From Legionella sheltonii (GTDB lineage: Bacteria > Pseudomonadota > Gammaproteobacteria > Legionellales > Legionellaceae), in the NCBI RefSeq assembly GCF_026191355.1, contig NZ_JAPHOQ010000019.1, positions 23,862 to 87,861 on the forward strand: DNA of 64,000 nucleotides. Direction: 5' to 3'. The translations under genes were made by a program, and so were the position numbers. Shown piece by piece: positions 1 through 11,521 of the stretch. The notes below the pieces were generated by a model. That model worked only from the letters and a program-made list of their open reading frames with translations, was not told the DNA's origin and did no database searches. Numbering within the stretch: the first letter of the stretch is position 1; every line of letters starts with the position of its first letter.

Positions 1-1
1 A

Positions 2-484
2 TCTCGTTCGCCAAATCTGGTTATTTGTACCAGTAGCTATCATGTTCCTCGAGTCACGCTTGCTCATGGGGCAAACTCCCCTTTACTCACCGCTACTTTT
101 TGGCACAACCAACCTGGGTTAGTAAAAAAATTATCTCATAATATGCAGAACTATATTTTAAATCCCGGTGAGATTCTTAAAAAATCGAGTATAGTGGTAT
201 TGGGTTGCGACCGACAAATTACGGCCAACCCATGCTGGGAAAAAGATTTAAAAGGGGATATGGAAGCCCGGGTACGCTATTCATTTTTACAAAAAGTTCC
301 CTCCATTGCCCAAAAGCGTGCTGATAATGATGTGACGGTTAAAAGCGCCCTGGTTTTAAACAGTTTTTATAATCTGCTCAAAGAGCGGGTATTTTTTGAA
401 ACGATGAGCGATCAGAAACCCAACAAGGAGCAAGTAAGTCGGGATAAGGAAGATACAAGCAATATTTCGCTCACAATACAGTAG
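2..484 (+). CDS. C-terminal part of a YdcF/ElyC-like (DUF218) protein, cut by the window edge
   Basis: The reading frame is open from base 2 to the stop at 482-484, so the gene starts outside the window and only its last 160 residues are seen. Near the left edge it has hydrophobic residues followed by TSSYHVPR, which resembles the (T/S)SAYHMPR signature of DUF218 proteins (YdcF, SanA, ElyC), a family linked to envelope functions. The rest is polar with a charged tail and no further motif. An internal ATG at 143 would remove the diagnostic motif and is not the likely start. A hairpin follows the stop. The family call rests on one short motif. Confidence 0.5.
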   Translation, partial: SRSPNLVICTSSYHVPRVTLAHGANSPLLTATFWHNQPGLVKKLSHNMQNYILNPGEILKKSSIVVLGCDRQITANPCWEKDLKGDMEARVRYSFLQKVPSIAQKRADNDVTVKSALVLNSFYNLLKERVFFETMSDQKPNKEQVSRDKEDTSNISLTIQ

Positions 485-512
485 GATTTACCAATAGATT
501 AAAGATCATAAA

Positions 513-555
513 AAGCTCCCTATTTATCATTGCTTAGATAAAGAGTTAGGAGCTT
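513..555. terminator. Hairpin after the DUF218-like gene
   Basis: Inverted arms AAGCTCC (513-519) and GGAGCTT (549-555) enclose a second pairing TTTATC/GATAAA. It lies 29 bases after the upstream stop and before the next gene. There is no strong T-run, so it may be a factor-assisted terminator. Confidence 0.5.
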
Positions 556-638
556 GATATTGTTCTTTAGAAAGTATGGTATGAATCATTTGAGCTGTTA
601 GGGGTAACCTAATGATTCTAAGTTATTAGGATTTCTTC

Positions 639-1643
639 ATGGAATTTTTTAAATCAGTTTTAAATGGCGTTGGATCAGGAGCCGGTGTTGCATGGCCAGT
701 GTTTGGAATAGTTTTTACTTTATTCGGTGGGGCGGTTGCTAGCCTTTTTTCTTTAACTTTGGGGATTATTTCAATTTCTTTATTTTTTGCTGTTGGCATT
801 CCTATTTTTTATTTTTCGTATCAAGAAATGAAAAATGAAGAAGGAAGATTTCAAGAGCAATTAGATAAAAATCAACAAAAATTATTAACAGATATTCAGG
901 ACTATCTAAATAGCATTTATCGGTATGCGCTGCATGAAAAAAATAAAACGGATGTTCATGAAATATTCGCCCGAATCCTCAACATGGATCTCAATAAAAT
1001 TGCCCATGAGGATGCGCGATCACCTTTATATCTGATCCTGTCGCTTCTCTATGAGGAATATCAATTAAAGCAAACTATTCCTAATAATAAAGTTATCTTA
1101 GAACATCTTGTTCATAAAATATCCCTATCTCCTGTGCCCTTAGCTCAAAAATTGGTTCCTCCATTTTTTACTTTTGTTGGTACTTTTGGTTCTATCACAG
1201 GGTGTAGCGCCGGTGTTTCAGGGGTGTTGACAGGCATGGGATTGTTTTCAAGTTTTGCTGCCTTTCCTTTATTAGGATGGGGAATTTTAGCCTTTGCATT
1301 AATTAGTGGCATTGCAATGGCTTCTGAATCCATTGCTAAAGCGAGTGAGCGTTTTAAAAAGAAAGAGTTAAATCAAACAATAAAAAATATGCATAGTCAA
1401 TTAAGCAAGGCAACCATTGAACGTGATTTAACTGCAAGATTATACAGTACGTTCACTTCATTAAAGGAGCTGGGTGAAGAAGAAAGAGTAGCGGATCTCA
1501 ACCAACCTATCTTACCCCATCCTTTTTTTAATCGCGCAAGCGAAAAGCAGAATAAATTGACTTTTTCATCTTTTGTTAATCTAAAACAATCGCACTCTGG
1601 CAATTCACAAGATGATGACCCTCTTTTTTATAGTCCTTCTTAA
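639..1643 (+). CDS. Membrane protein of unknown function
   Basis: 334 residues, not recognised. Residues about 12-60 are strongly hydrophobic and glycine-rich, probably two membrane passes. A charged helical stretch follows (about 63-165). A second hydrophobic block (about 170-230, rich in G, S, F) looks like another membrane hairpin. The last 100 residues are soluble, with a lysine/glutamate-rich helix and a polar tail ending in DDDPLFYSPS. A soluble core and tail flanking membrane hairpins is a layout seen in many Legionella effectors, but nothing here proves secretion. It stands alone beside the probable replication origin. The Shine-Dalgarno sequence is weak. Confidence 0.6.
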   Translation: MEFFKSVLNGVGSGAGVAWPVFGIVFTLFGGAVASLFSLTLGIISISLFFAVGIPIFYFSYQEMKNEEGRFQEQLDKNQQKLLTDIQDYLNSIYRYALHEKNKTDVHEIFARILNMDLNKIAHEDARSPLYLILSLLYEEYQLKQTIPNNKVILEHLVHKISLSPVPLAQKLVPPFFTFVGTFGSITGCSAGVSGVLTGMGLFSSFAAFPLLGWGILAFALISGIAMASESIAKASERFKKKELNQTIKNMHSQLSKATIERDLTARLYSTFTSLKELGEEERVADLNQPILPHPFFNRASEKQNKLTFSSFVNLKQSHSGNSQDDDPLFYSPS

Positions 1644-1824
1644 TGACTTCTTATTTCATGTGCACTCACGTTATTTTTCATAGTGTTCTTGATTATTATT
1701 CTGAGACTGCATCCCTTGAGCAGGCATTTATTTTATGAAAGAACGGTAATTTAGTGAACTCCCATTTTTTCAAGAACATGCAAGTCTTTTGTGCTGGAGT
1801 TAGGGAAAATATCCACACTTTTTT

Positions 1825-1833
1825 TGTGGATAA
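1825..1833 (-). promoter_or_regulatory. DnaA box
   Basis: TGTGGATAA, the reverse complement of the consensus TTATCCACA. It faces a near-match box at 1809-1817 across 7 bases, forming an inverted pair about 210 bases before dnaA. Confidence 0.7.
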
Positions 1834-1980
1834 CTTTTCTTTATTCCAAAGCCTGAGTATAATTTGCTTGCAGCAGCACCTTAGTGAACTGAAGAAGTTT
1901 CTACTTCTCCACTTCTGCGAAGTAATTTTCATGCTTAATTATCTTGCTGTCCAGGTACTTTCAGTGGCATATTTAAATGC

Positions 1981-1989
1981 TGTGGATAA
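1981..1989 (-). promoter_or_regulatory. DnaA box
   Basis: A second perfect TGTGGATAA, 49 bases before the dnaA start. It could serve origin function or autoregulation of dnaA. Confidence 0.7.
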
Positions 1990-2038
1990 TTAGTTTTAAT
2001 ATTCTTTTTACCACCCTTCTTTGATGAGGAGTTAAGTT

Positions 2039-3421
2039 GTGTCAGCATCTGTTTGGCAAAAATGTTTAGGACTGTTACAAGATGAGTATTCTGCTCAACA
2101 ATTTAATACCTGGTTGCGTCCTTTACAGGCTCATACAGATGAGCAACGTTTTATTTTATTTGCCCCGAATCGATTTGTTGTGGATTGGGTAAAAAAACAT
2201 TTTTTTTCTCGAATCGAAGAATTAATTAAACAATTTTGTGGTGATGAGATTAAATCAATATCCATCGAAATTGGCAGCAAGACTTCCAGTACCGACTCTG
2301 AGTCGAGCTCTTCGGGTTCATTTTCATCTGAAGTAAAAGCATCTGCACCAACGAATTCTACCGAAATTAAGGCAGTACCCAAAAAAGCGGTTGATTATAA
2401 AAGCAGCCACTTAAATAAAAAATTTGTTTTTGAAAGCTTTGTTGAAGGCAATTCCAACCAGCTTGCTCGTGCTGCCTCCATGCAGGTGGCGGAGCGACCT
2501 GGTGATGCATATAATCCCTTATTCATTTACGGCGGGGTGGGTTTAGGAAAAACACATCTGATGCATGCTATTGGTAATGCCATACTAAAAAATAATCCTG
2601 ATGCCAAAATTCTTTATTTGCATTCTGAACGTTTTGTCGCAGATATGGTTAAGGCTATTCAGACTAATTCAATCAATGAGTTTAAACGCTTTTATCGCTC
2701 TTTAAATGCATTGCTTATTGATGACATCCAGTTTTTTGCCGGTAAAGACCGATCGCAAGAAGAATTTTTCCATACCTTTAACGCATTATTGGAAGGACAA
2801 CAGCAAATCATCTTAACGAGTGATCGATACCCTAAAGAAATTGAGGGGATGGAAGAACGATTAAAGTCTCGGTTTGGTTGGGGATTAACTGTTGCTGTTG
2901 AGCCACCTGAGCTTGAAACTCGCGTTGCTATTTTGATTAGCAAGGCAGAGCAGTCCAATATCGATTTGCCTTATGAAGTTGCATTCTTTATTGCAAAACG
3001 GATTCGTTCTAATGTTAGAGAGCTCGAAGGTGCTTTACGCAGGGTTATTGCTAATGCTCATTTTACAGGTAAACCAATTACTATTGAATTTGTTCATGAA
3101 GCCTTACGTGACCTTTTGGCACTACAGGATAAATTAGTTACGATTGAAAACATTCAAAAGACAGTGGCTGAGTATTATAAGGTCAAGGTGGCTGATATAC
3201 TGTCAAAACGACGTAGTCGCTCTATTGCACGGCCTAGACAAATGGCTATGGCTTTAAGTAAAGAGTTAACCAACCATAGTCTGCCTGAAATTGGGGATCA
3301 TTTTGGTGGTCGTGATCACACAACGGTTATTCATGCCTGCAGAAAGGTTAAGGAATTGGTTCAGGATGACAGTGATTTTGCTGAAGATTATAAAAATTTA
3401 ATGCGTATTTTATCTTCTTAA
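2039..3421 (+). CDS. dnaA: Chromosomal replication initiator DnaA
   Basis: 460 residues, the usual length. DnaA binds the origin boxes and melts DNA to load the replicative helicase. Domain I is the N-terminal ~80 residues. A serine-rich linker of about 50 residues follows. The AAA+ core has Walker A (GGVGLGKTH), Walker B (LLIDDIQFF) and the sensor-like TSDRYPKEI. The C-terminal DNA-binding helix-turn-helix has the signature [11 protein letters not shown]. The start is GTG, preceded by GAGGAG at the right spacing. It heads the dnaA-dnaN-recF-gyrB order, with DnaA boxes just upstream that suggest autoregulation. Confidence 0.98.
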   Translation: MSASVWQKCLGLLQDEYSAQQFNTWLRPLQAHTDEQRFILFAPNRFVVDWVKKHFFSRIEELIKQFCGDEIKSISIEIGSKTSSTDSESSSSGSFSSEVKASAPTNSTEIKAVPKKAVDYKSSHLNKKFVFESFVEGNSNQLARAASMQVAERPGDAYNPLFIYGGVGLGKTHLMHAIGNAILKNNPDAKILYLHSERFVADMVKAIQTNSINEFKRFYRSLNALLIDDIQFFAGKDRSQEEFFHTFNALLEGQQQIILTSDRYPKEIEGMEERLKSRFGWGLTVAVEPPELETRVAILISKAEQSNIDLPYEVAFFIAKRIRSNVRELEGALRRVIANAHFTGKPITIEFVHEALRDLLALQDKLVTIENIQKTVAEYYKVKVADILSKRRSRSIARPRQMAMALSKELTNHSLPEIGDHFGGRDHTTVIHACRKVKELVQDDSDFAEDYKNLMRILSS

Positions 3422-3446
3422 TACATAAAATGAGACGGTACTAAAG

Positions 3447-3522
3447 TAGGGCATGGCTAAATCCTCATTTAGGCGGCGTGTGTCTATAGGTTTGTTTTTA
3501 TTTAATCCTGCTTCATGCCCTA
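3447..3522. repeat. Inverted repeat in the dnaA-dnaN spacer
   Basis: TAGGGCATG (3447-3455) is exactly inverted as CATGCCCTA (3514-3522). The 254-base spacer has no convincing gene. The repeat could fold in the mRNA between dnaA and dnaN, but the 58-base loop makes the role uncertain. Confidence 0.3.
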
Positions 3523-3675
3523 GTTCTGAGCGCTACGAGTAAGTTAAGAAAACTGCCTACGTCGCCCGACGTGTTCGTGGGGCGTATTGGGTCAGGGCTT
3601 ATTTTAACAGAATGACAGTGCGTTGGGACTGGGTACGTGAGGTGTTTGTTAGTTAGCTGAATATGGAGTTCTATC

Positions 3676-4779
3676 TTGTTTGAATTCGCTATAAAAAAAG
3701 AAGACTTACTTGCCCCAATACTTACCGTGGCAGGTGCTGTAGATAAAAAACAATCCTTAGCTATTTTGTCGAACTTTTACTTTAAATTAGCAGATGGCTT
3801 ATTGAACATCACAGCTACCGACTTAGAAATCGAAATTTCCGCACAAGTTGCTTGCGAGTCCGGATCACAGACTGGCAGTATTACGGTGCCTGCTAAAAAA
3901 TTTATTGATATTTTTCGTTCTTTAGATGATCAAGCGACACCTAATGTGATAGTGGACAATGGCCTTTTAACTATTAAGCAAGGACGAAGTTCGTTTAAGC
4001 TAGCGACCTTACCTGCTGATAGTTATCCACTGAGTGAAGATGAGTGTAATGAAGTTGAATTAACTATCCCCCGTTTGGTTTTACTCAAACTGCTGCAATC
4101 CACTCATTTTGCCATGGCACAGCAAGATGTCCGTGTTTTCCTTAATGGCTTATTTCTTGATTTTGAACCTAATCTTATTTCTGCTGTTGCAACGGATGGG
4201 CATAGAATGGCAATTTGCCGTCATCAATGTTCTAACTTGAGTGAAAAAAAACTATTGTTACCCAAAAAGGGAATTCAAGAGTTGTTACGACTTCTTAATA
4301 GCATTGATGATGAAGAAGTTTTACTGGCTGCCGGTAAATCACATTTTAAATTAGTGTCACGTCAGTTTGTATTTTTGTCCAAATTAATAGAAGCACGCTT
4401 CCCTCCTTATAATAAGGCAATTCCTAAAAATCAGGACAAACAAATCATTATCGATTGTTCTGTGTTTAAACGTTCGTTGTCTCGGATTGTTATTTTGGCT
4501 CATGAAAAATCTAGAGCGGTTATGCTCCACCTACAACCGGGCATGCTCACTTTAATAGCCAACAATAATGAACAGGAAGAGGCTGTAGAATCTTTAATTG
4601 CTGAAACTCAGGGCGATGAATTAAAAATTGGCTTGAACGCCACGTACTTACTTGATGTGCTTTCTCATTTTGGGGAAGGACAAATCCGTTTATCCTTATC
4701 CAATACAGACAGCAGTATTTTAATTGAGTCTTTAGCTGACGATAATTACCAATATATTATTATGCCCATGAAGATATGA
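3676..4779 (+). CDS. dnaN: DNA polymerase III sliding clamp, beta subunit
   Basis: 367 residues, full length. The beta clamp is a ring-shaped dimer that tethers DNA polymerase III to DNA. The sequence shows the three-fold clamp layout with family features such as the N-terminal LLAPILTVAGAVDKKQSLAI, ATDLEIE, the central VATDGHRMA and the C-terminal YIIMPMKI. The start is TTG at 3676 with GGAG about 7 bases upstream; no ATG fits as well. Its last four bases (ATGA) overlap the recF start, so dnaN and recF are translationally coupled. Confidence 0.97.
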   Translation: MFEFAIKKEDLLAPILTVAGAVDKKQSLAILSNFYFKLADGLLNITATDLEIEISAQVACESGSQTGSITVPAKKFIDIFRSLDDQATPNVIVDNGLLTIKQGRSSFKLATLPADSYPLSEDECNEVELTIPRLVLLKLLQSTHFAMAQQDVRVFLNGLFLDFEPNLISAVATDGHRMAICRHQCSNLSEKKLLLPKKGIQELLRLLNSIDDEEVLLAAGKSHFKLVSRQFVFLSKLIEARFPPYNKAIPKNQDKQIIIDCSVFKRSLSRIVILAHEKSRAVMLHLQPGMLTLIANNNEQEEAVESLIAETQGDELKIGLNATYLLDVLSHFGEGQIRLSLSNTDSSILIESLADDNYQYIIMPMKI

Positions 4780-5840
4780 TTTTATCCGAATTAAAAATTC
4801 ATCACCTCCGTAATCTTTCATCAGTTCAACTCGATTTAAGTCCCCGATTTAATTTTATATTCGGGGCAAATGGAAGTGGCAAAACATCCATCCTCGAAGG
4901 GCTTTATCTTTTAAGTTGTGGTCATTCATTTCGCTCTCGCGAAATTTCTCCAATTATTTCCTATGAGCAAACTTCTTTAACGGTGTTTGCTCGTGCACAA
5001 CAACAAGAGACGATAAGTATCCAAAAATCTTATTCTGAACCGACTCAAATTAAATTAAACAATCAATTTTGTTCCACCACCAGTCAATTGGCTTATGCTT
5101 TACCCTGCCAGGTTTTTTACTCTGATATTTTTCAAATTATCGATGCGGGACCTTCCGTGCGTCGCAGCTTATTGGATTGGGGACTGTTTCACGTGAAACA
5201 TAATTATCTTTCCATTTGGAAAGAGTATAAAAGGGTGCTCAAACAGCGTAATGCGCTTTTACGACAGCACGCTCCTTATGATCATTTCATCCCCTGGGAT
5301 AATTTGTTAAGTCAATTTGCTAATCAACTTCATTTACTTCGCAAGGACTATTTTGCGCAATGGTCTTGCGCATTTATAGACGTTTTAAAAGAGCTAACTC
5401 CACTTGACTGCACGCTGAGCTACTATAAAGGGTGGGATAAAAGAAATACGGGCAAAGACTTGGTGGACATATTACAAGAAGGGTTTGCCAGTGATAACCA
5501 AAAGGCGTATACCCAGTTTGGCGCTCATCAAGCGGATATTCTGATTGAGGTCAATCACAATAAGGCCAAACAAGTTTTGTCACGAGGGCAACAAAAAATA
5601 ATTTTGTTTGCAATGCGCTTAGCACAAGCAAATTTGTTAACAAACGATTGTTTGTATTTAATAGACGATCTTCCAGCCGAGCTCGATGAGCAACATCAAA
5701 CTAAGTTGATGGCCTATCTTGCAAAAAGAGCAGGTCAATATGTAATTACCTCTACGAGCTATCCTTCTTTATTGGTCCCCACAATCATCGATCAACATCA
5801 TTTAATCGTACCAATTAGTGACGGTACATTAAATCATTGA
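4776..5840 (+). CDS. recF: DNA replication and repair protein RecF
   Basis: 354 residues. RecF is an SMC-like ATPase that works with RecO and RecR to load RecA at gapped DNA. Visible motifs are Walker A (GANGSGKTSILEGLY, about residues 30-44), the ABC-type signature LSRGQQKI near 270 and Walker B (YLIDDLPAELD) near 300. The ATG overlaps the dnaN stop by four bases. A perfect 16-bp parS palindrome lies inside the gene (5185-5200) and encodes LFHVKH, so the site is maintained within coding sequence. Confidence 0.97.
   Translation: MILSELKIHHLRNLSSVQLDLSPRFNFIFGANGSGKTSILEGLYLLSCGHSFRSREISPIISYEQTSLTVFARAQQQETISIQKSYSEPTQIKLNNQFCSTTSQLAYALPCQVFYSDIFQIIDAGPSVRRSLLDWGLFHVKHNYLSIWKEYKRVLKQRNALLRQHAPYDHFIPWDNLLSQFANQLHLLRKDYFAQWSCAFIDVLKELTPLDCTLSYYKGWDKRNTGKDLVDILQEGFASDNQKAYTQFGAHQADILIEVNHNKAKQVLSRGQQKIILFAMRLAQANLLTNDCLYLIDDLPAELDEQHQTKLMAYLAKRAGQYVITSTSYPSLLVPTIIDQHHLIVPISDGTLNH
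5185..5200. promoter_or_regulatory. parS: parS centromere-like site inside recF
   Basis: TGTTTCACGTGAAACA is a perfect 16-bp palindrome that matches the conserved chromosomal parS site bound by ParB/Spo0J. These sites cluster near the origin, which fits the dnaA neighbourhood. Confidence 0.9.
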
Positions 5841-5844
5841 CAAT

Positions 5845-5860
5845 TGTTTCACGTGAAACA
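5845..5860. promoter_or_regulatory. parS: parS centromere-like site between recF and gyrB
   Basis: This second perfect copy of TGTTTCACGTGAAACA starts five bases after the recF stop and lies 660 bp from the first. Two identical sites so close together make chance very unlikely. Confidence 0.92.
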
Positions 5861-6042
5861 AAAAGGAAAGGGCAAACTCAATTGGATGTAAAACTACAAG
5901 AGAGGAAGTCTTTAATTCCTCGCAAATGTCTTTCATCATAACTGGCCAATCCTCATGAATGTAAAGATACTCGATGAGATATAAACGCAGCTCAAAATAT
6001 GCTATGATAAAGTATTCAGAATAGAACACCACGAAAGGTTAA

Positions 6043-8472
<2,430 letters not shown>

Positions 8473-8967
8473 CAACGAGCGCAAGCTTGAAGGGCTTGTT
8501 TCCATTCTTATTATTGTGCACAAATGGTCATGTTATCCCGAGCATAACGTGAACCTGCTAGCTGCCCAAGCTAAAGAAATGGAAACAGACCCTAGTAGGC
8601 CATGAACATACAAAATTCATTGCATCGAATCATGAGTCCATCCTAATAGCTGCAAAAAAGTATTCTAAATCAAGCAAATGGATCACCTAAAACAATTCTG
8701 GACAAATGATAGCACCTATGACAGGATATCTATCACTATTAGTTTACTTTAAAAATCGCATATCATTCTCGCTAAAAGGAAATGACTAAGGTCGAGTTTG
8801 GTTCTCATCGCTCCTTTAAGACTATGTATTGAATGATGTCCAAAATGCTCCTTGCATAAGTAGGATTTATTTCATAAGCAATGGAGTATTCGAAATCTGT
8901 TATTTCTTATTCAAGAAACATTTTTGAGTTTTATGGCTGTAAGGATTTAACTATACAAGGAGATGCT
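8473..8967. other. Intergenic spacer between gyrB and the sedolisin gene
   Basis: About 500 bases with no credible gene. The left part holds a palindromic element (8491-8593). The rest is AT-rich with no recognised motif. An upstream extension of the next reading frame to 8881 is judged non-coding because the better start is at 8968. Confidence 0.6.
8491..8593. repeat. Palindromic intergenic element, copy 1
   Basis: The ends are imperfect inverted repeats: AGGGCTTGTTTCCATTCTT (8491-8509) against AAGAAATGGAAACAGACCCT (8574-8593). The outer GGGTCTGTT-type end is shared with the element at 16638-16714. It could be a small non-autonomous element or a terminator-like fold. Confidence 0.45.
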
Positions 8968-10182
8968 ATGAAATTAAAATTAAATGGACTGCCATTTAAA
9001 CTTCTAGTTACACCAGTTGTATTAGGTTTATTGAGTGTGCAGGCTTATGCTTTGCCAACAGCCCCAGGGATAGCACATCATCCCATTCATTATAAACCCA
9101 ATACTCCTCACTTTATGCCTACTGGATTAACGCCAAGCCAAATTCGAGTTGCCTATGGGTTTAATTCTGTGAATGCTCAAGGGAAAGGACAGGTTATTGC
9201 AATTGTAGATGCATATGATGACCCAAAAATCGAATCAGATTTAGCAGTATTCTCAAAACACTTTGGTTTGCCTGCATGCACTACAGCAAATGGGTGTTTT
9301 AAAAAAATATATGCTACGGGTAGAAAGCCAAGAACAGACGCAGGTTGGGCTGGAGAAATTGCTTTAGATGTTGAGTGGGCACATGCTGTGGCACCGGCAG
9401 CAAAAATCATTTTAGTTGAAGCTGCAAATGATCAAATGGATAGTTTATTTAAAGCCGTGCAAGTGGCAGTAAAAAATGGAGCTACCGTGGTTTCCATGAG
9501 CTGGGGTGGCAGTGAGTTTGCTGGCCAAACCTCCTATGACGCGGTGTTTAATAATCCAAAAGTAACCTTTACTGCATCCTCTGGTGATAGTGGCGCAGGA
9601 ACCATTTATCCCGCATCATCTCCATATGTCTTGGCTGTAGGTGGAACTACTTTAAATGTTGACTCCTATGGAAACTATCAAGGAGAAGAGGCGTGGTCAG
9701 GTAGTGGTGGCGGAGTTAGCTCAGTAGAAGCTTGGCCAGATTATCAAAAAAATCTACCAATCCCTCAATCAAACAATATGCGCGGGGTTCCTGATGTAGC
9801 ATATAACGCTGATCCAGAAACAGGATTTTCAGTTTATAACTCCGTTCCAAGCAGTGATGGTGTAGGCTGGGCCGTAGTTGGTGGTACCAGTGCGGGTGCA
9901 CCTCAATGGGCGGGAATCGTTGCGGTTGCTAATTCACTCTATGGTAAAGTATTTGGTGGCCATTTTGTGAATATATTATATGCTGCAGCAAACCCTAATG
10001 GTGGAAAATACCATTACAATTATAACGACATCACCTCTGGAACTAACGGCGACTGTGGTTACTATTGTACTGCTCAAGAAGGTTATGACTATGTAACGGG
10101 TTTAGGCTCACCAGAACTTGGCAGCTTGATTCCAGATTTACCGAATTATCAACTGATAGATATTCCGCCAGTCAATAAGTAA
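8968..10182 (+). CDS. Secreted serine-carboxyl peptidase, sedolisin family (S53)
   Basis: 404 residues from the ATG at 8968, chosen because AAGGAG lies five bases upstream and a clean signal peptide follows (cleavage likely after VQAYA). Sedolisins use a Ser-Glu-Asp triad. Here Glu130 and Asp134 lie in GEIALD, the oxyanion Asp is in SSGDSG, and the nucleophile is Ser308 in GGTSAGAP. The C-terminal DYVTGLGSP and preceding NDITSG resemble the family's calcium-binding region. No long prodomain is present, only about 25 residues before the catalytic fold, so it may belong to a short-prodomain bacterial subgroup. It is probably an exported protease and is followed by a strong hairpin. Confidence 0.85.
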   Translation: MKLKLNGLPFKLLVTPVVLGLLSVQAYALPTAPGIAHHPIHYKPNTPHFMPTGLTPSQIRVAYGFNSVNAQGKGQVIAIVDAYDDPKIESDLAVFSKHFGLPACTTANGCFKKIYATGRKPRTDAGWAGEIALDVEWAHAVAPAAKIILVEAANDQMDSLFKAVQVAVKNGATVVSMSWGGSEFAGQTSYDAVFNNPKVTFTASSGDSGAGTIYPASSPYVLAVGGTTLNVDSYGNYQGEEAWSGSGGGVSSVEAWPDYQKNLPIPQSNNMRGVPDVAYNADPETGFSVYNSVPSSDGVGWAVVGGTSAGAPQWAGIVAVANSLYGKVFGGHFVNILYAAANPNGGKYHYNYNDITSGTNGDCGYYCTAQEGYDYVTGLGSPELGSLIPDLPNYQLIDIPPVNK

Positions 10183-10187
10183 AGCCC

Positions 10188-10224
10188 AAACTCTTGATTG
10201 AATTCAAAACTCAATCAAGAGTTT
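10188..10224 (+). terminator. Strong hairpin after the sedolisin gene
   Basis: A perfect 14-bp stem, AAACTCTTGATTGA (10188-10201) with TCAATCAAGAGTTT (10211-10224), is followed by TCCTCCTT. It starts six bases after the stop. Confidence 0.8.
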
Positions 10225-10451
10225 CCTCCTTAAAAAATACCCCCCTGAAATAACAGGATCTCAAAAAAATCAGGGCTGATTACCTTGTAGCATTTGTGAA
10301 ACAGCAAAATCAAAGCCCTTGAAAGAGATAAAGTTTTTTATAAATTTCATCTGCAAAAAAACAGCAAAAACTTTTGATTGAGTAACCAACTGTACATATG
10401 TATAATCCGCACGCTTTATGAACCTAAATTTGACATATCTTTGAGGCAAAT

Positions 10452-11315
10452 ATGATTTTTGTAATTATTGGCGGAGCATCGGGTTCCGGAAAGACAGGCT
10501 TATCTCATCATCTATTAAACAAATTAAAAAAAACTGGAACAAGCGCGCAAATATTAAACATGGATGATTATTATAAAGAATGCCCAAAGGATGTTAATCT
10601 CGAAGACTATCGAAAAAATACTAATTTTGATACACCTGAAATGCTCCATTTAGATTTATTGATCACTCATATTGGCGAGTTGCATCAAGGAAAATCGATC
10701 ACTAAGCCCATTTTTGATTTCAAAACGAACAGTCGCATCGATGAAGAGCAGGTGGCCCCATCCGATGTGATTATTCTGGAAGGGATTTTTGCGCAATATT
10801 TTTATAAAAAATATTGGTCATCGGATGTGCCGGTAGTCACAGCGAATATTGCCACGGACAATTATTCAGACATCATTGAGCGCCGTATTAATCGCGATAT
10901 GAACGAGCGCGGCCGAATTCGTTGCGATAGTATCAAACAGGAAAGAAAATACGTTGGTCCAGGATTCTTAAGATTTACTGCAAGTAGTTCCATGGGGGCC
11001 GACGTTTATGTTACCAATGAGCATAGTGATGGAGTAGAAGGACAGAACTTCATTTTAGATACAGCAGCCGATGAAATTATCGCTGTAATAGGCCAAAAAA
11101 TTGAAGAAATAAATGTTGTAGCGACACAAACCAAAAAAAGTGCACCCAATCCCCAAGAACTTATAGCTAAGAGCCATCTTATCGCGGGAACCTTGTTCCA
11201 CACACGTAAATTTGAGGGGCATTTTAGTGGCGTGTTTGGTGATTTTAAAGGGAAGTTTGTCAGAGAATTTTCTGAAGAGGAAGCAGAAAAAATCACTGCG
11301 TCATATAAACCCTAG
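10452..11315 (+). CDS. Uridine-kinase-like P-loop phosphotransferase
   Basis: 287 residues. The N-terminus has a Walker A loop (GGASGSGKTG) followed by NMDDYYKECP, the substrate-side motif of uridine/phosphoribulokinase-type enzymes. Then come an acidic strand (VIILEGIFA) and an arginine-rich lid (ERRINRDMNERGR). These are the marks of uridine kinases, which phosphorylate uridine or cytidine. The C-terminal ~80 residues extend beyond a normal udk and are unassigned, so another nucleoside-like substrate is possible. GAGG lies five bases before the ATG. It is a single-gene unit closed by a good terminator. Confidence 0.75.
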   Translation: MIFVIIGGASGSGKTGLSHHLLNKLKKTGTSAQILNMDDYYKECPKDVNLEDYRKNTNFDTPEMLHLDLLITHIGELHQGKSITKPIFDFKTNSRIDEEQVAPSDVIILEGIFAQYFYKKYWSSDVPVVTANIATDNYSDIIERRINRDMNERGRIRCDSIKQERKYVGPGFLRFTASSSMGADVYVTNEHSDGVEGQNFILDTAADEIIAVIGQKIEEINVVATQTKKSAPNPQELIAKSHLIAGTLFHTRKFEGHFSGVFGDFKGKFVREFSEEEAEKITASYKP

Positions 11316-11385
11316 AAAATAGTTATCTGAGATCGTATTGAGAGTTTGGGCCCAAAAAAAGCGCTGCATTGAGGATGTATTTTGT

Positions 11386-11403
11386 GTTGGGCCAAGACCC
11401 AAC
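11386..11403. repeat. GTTGGGCC-type palindrome, copy A
   Basis: GTTGGGCCAAGACCCAAC pairs GTTGGG with CCCAAC. Related palindromes occur after genes at 40706, 45142 and 53304. Confidence 0.5.
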
Positions 11404-11406
11404 CAT

Positions 11407-11466
11407 TATGGTGTTGTGGTGCTCTAAAAATTTGGAGGAGCAAATCTAAGGCACAACAACACCATA
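11407..11466. repeat. 16-bp inverted repeat
   Basis: TATGGTGTTGTGGTGC (11407-11422) is inverted as GCACAACAACACCATA (11451-11466) with one mismatch and a 28-base loop. It could be part of a transcribed structure before the terminator. Confidence 0.5.
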
Positions 11467-11479
11467 CTTACAATGGAGT

Positions 11480-11521
11480 AATCTCTCTTCGTACCAGCCA
11501 TGGCCGGAAGAGAGATTTTTT
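11480..11521 (+). terminator. Rho-independent terminator of the kinase gene
   Basis: The stem is AATCTCTCTTC (11480-11490) with GAAGAGAGATT (11507-11517), followed by a run of T. The loop contains GCCATGGC. Confidence 0.85.

Larger units (their letters stand above)
1644..2038. other. oriC: Probable replication origin region upstream of dnaA
   Basis: This 395-base AT-rich spacer holds two perfect DnaA boxes (TGTGGATAA at 1825-1833 and 1981-1989) and a one-mismatch box on the other strand (ATATCCACA, 1809-1817). A TATAAT hexamer at 1858-1863 could be a dnaA promoter -10. In relatives with the dnaA-dnaN-recF-gyrB block, oriC often lies just upstream of dnaA. Only three boxes are visible, so the core origin could extend elsewhere. 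A small ORF across the region is not credible as a gene. Confidence 0.6.

Noticed and set aside
1754..1993. Open frame across the DnaA-box region
   Set aside because: Covers two DnaA boxes and AT-rich origin DNA, has no Shine-Dalgarno and no family resemblance.
5829..6032. Minus-strand frame in the recF-gyrB spacer reading LFHVK
   Set aside because: The peptide comes from the parS palindrome; there is no ribosome binding site or conserved content.
8881..8967. Upstream extension of the sedolisin gene
   Set aside because: It would bury the signal peptide behind 29 residues and has no Shine-Dalgarno, while 8968 has AAGGAG at five bases.
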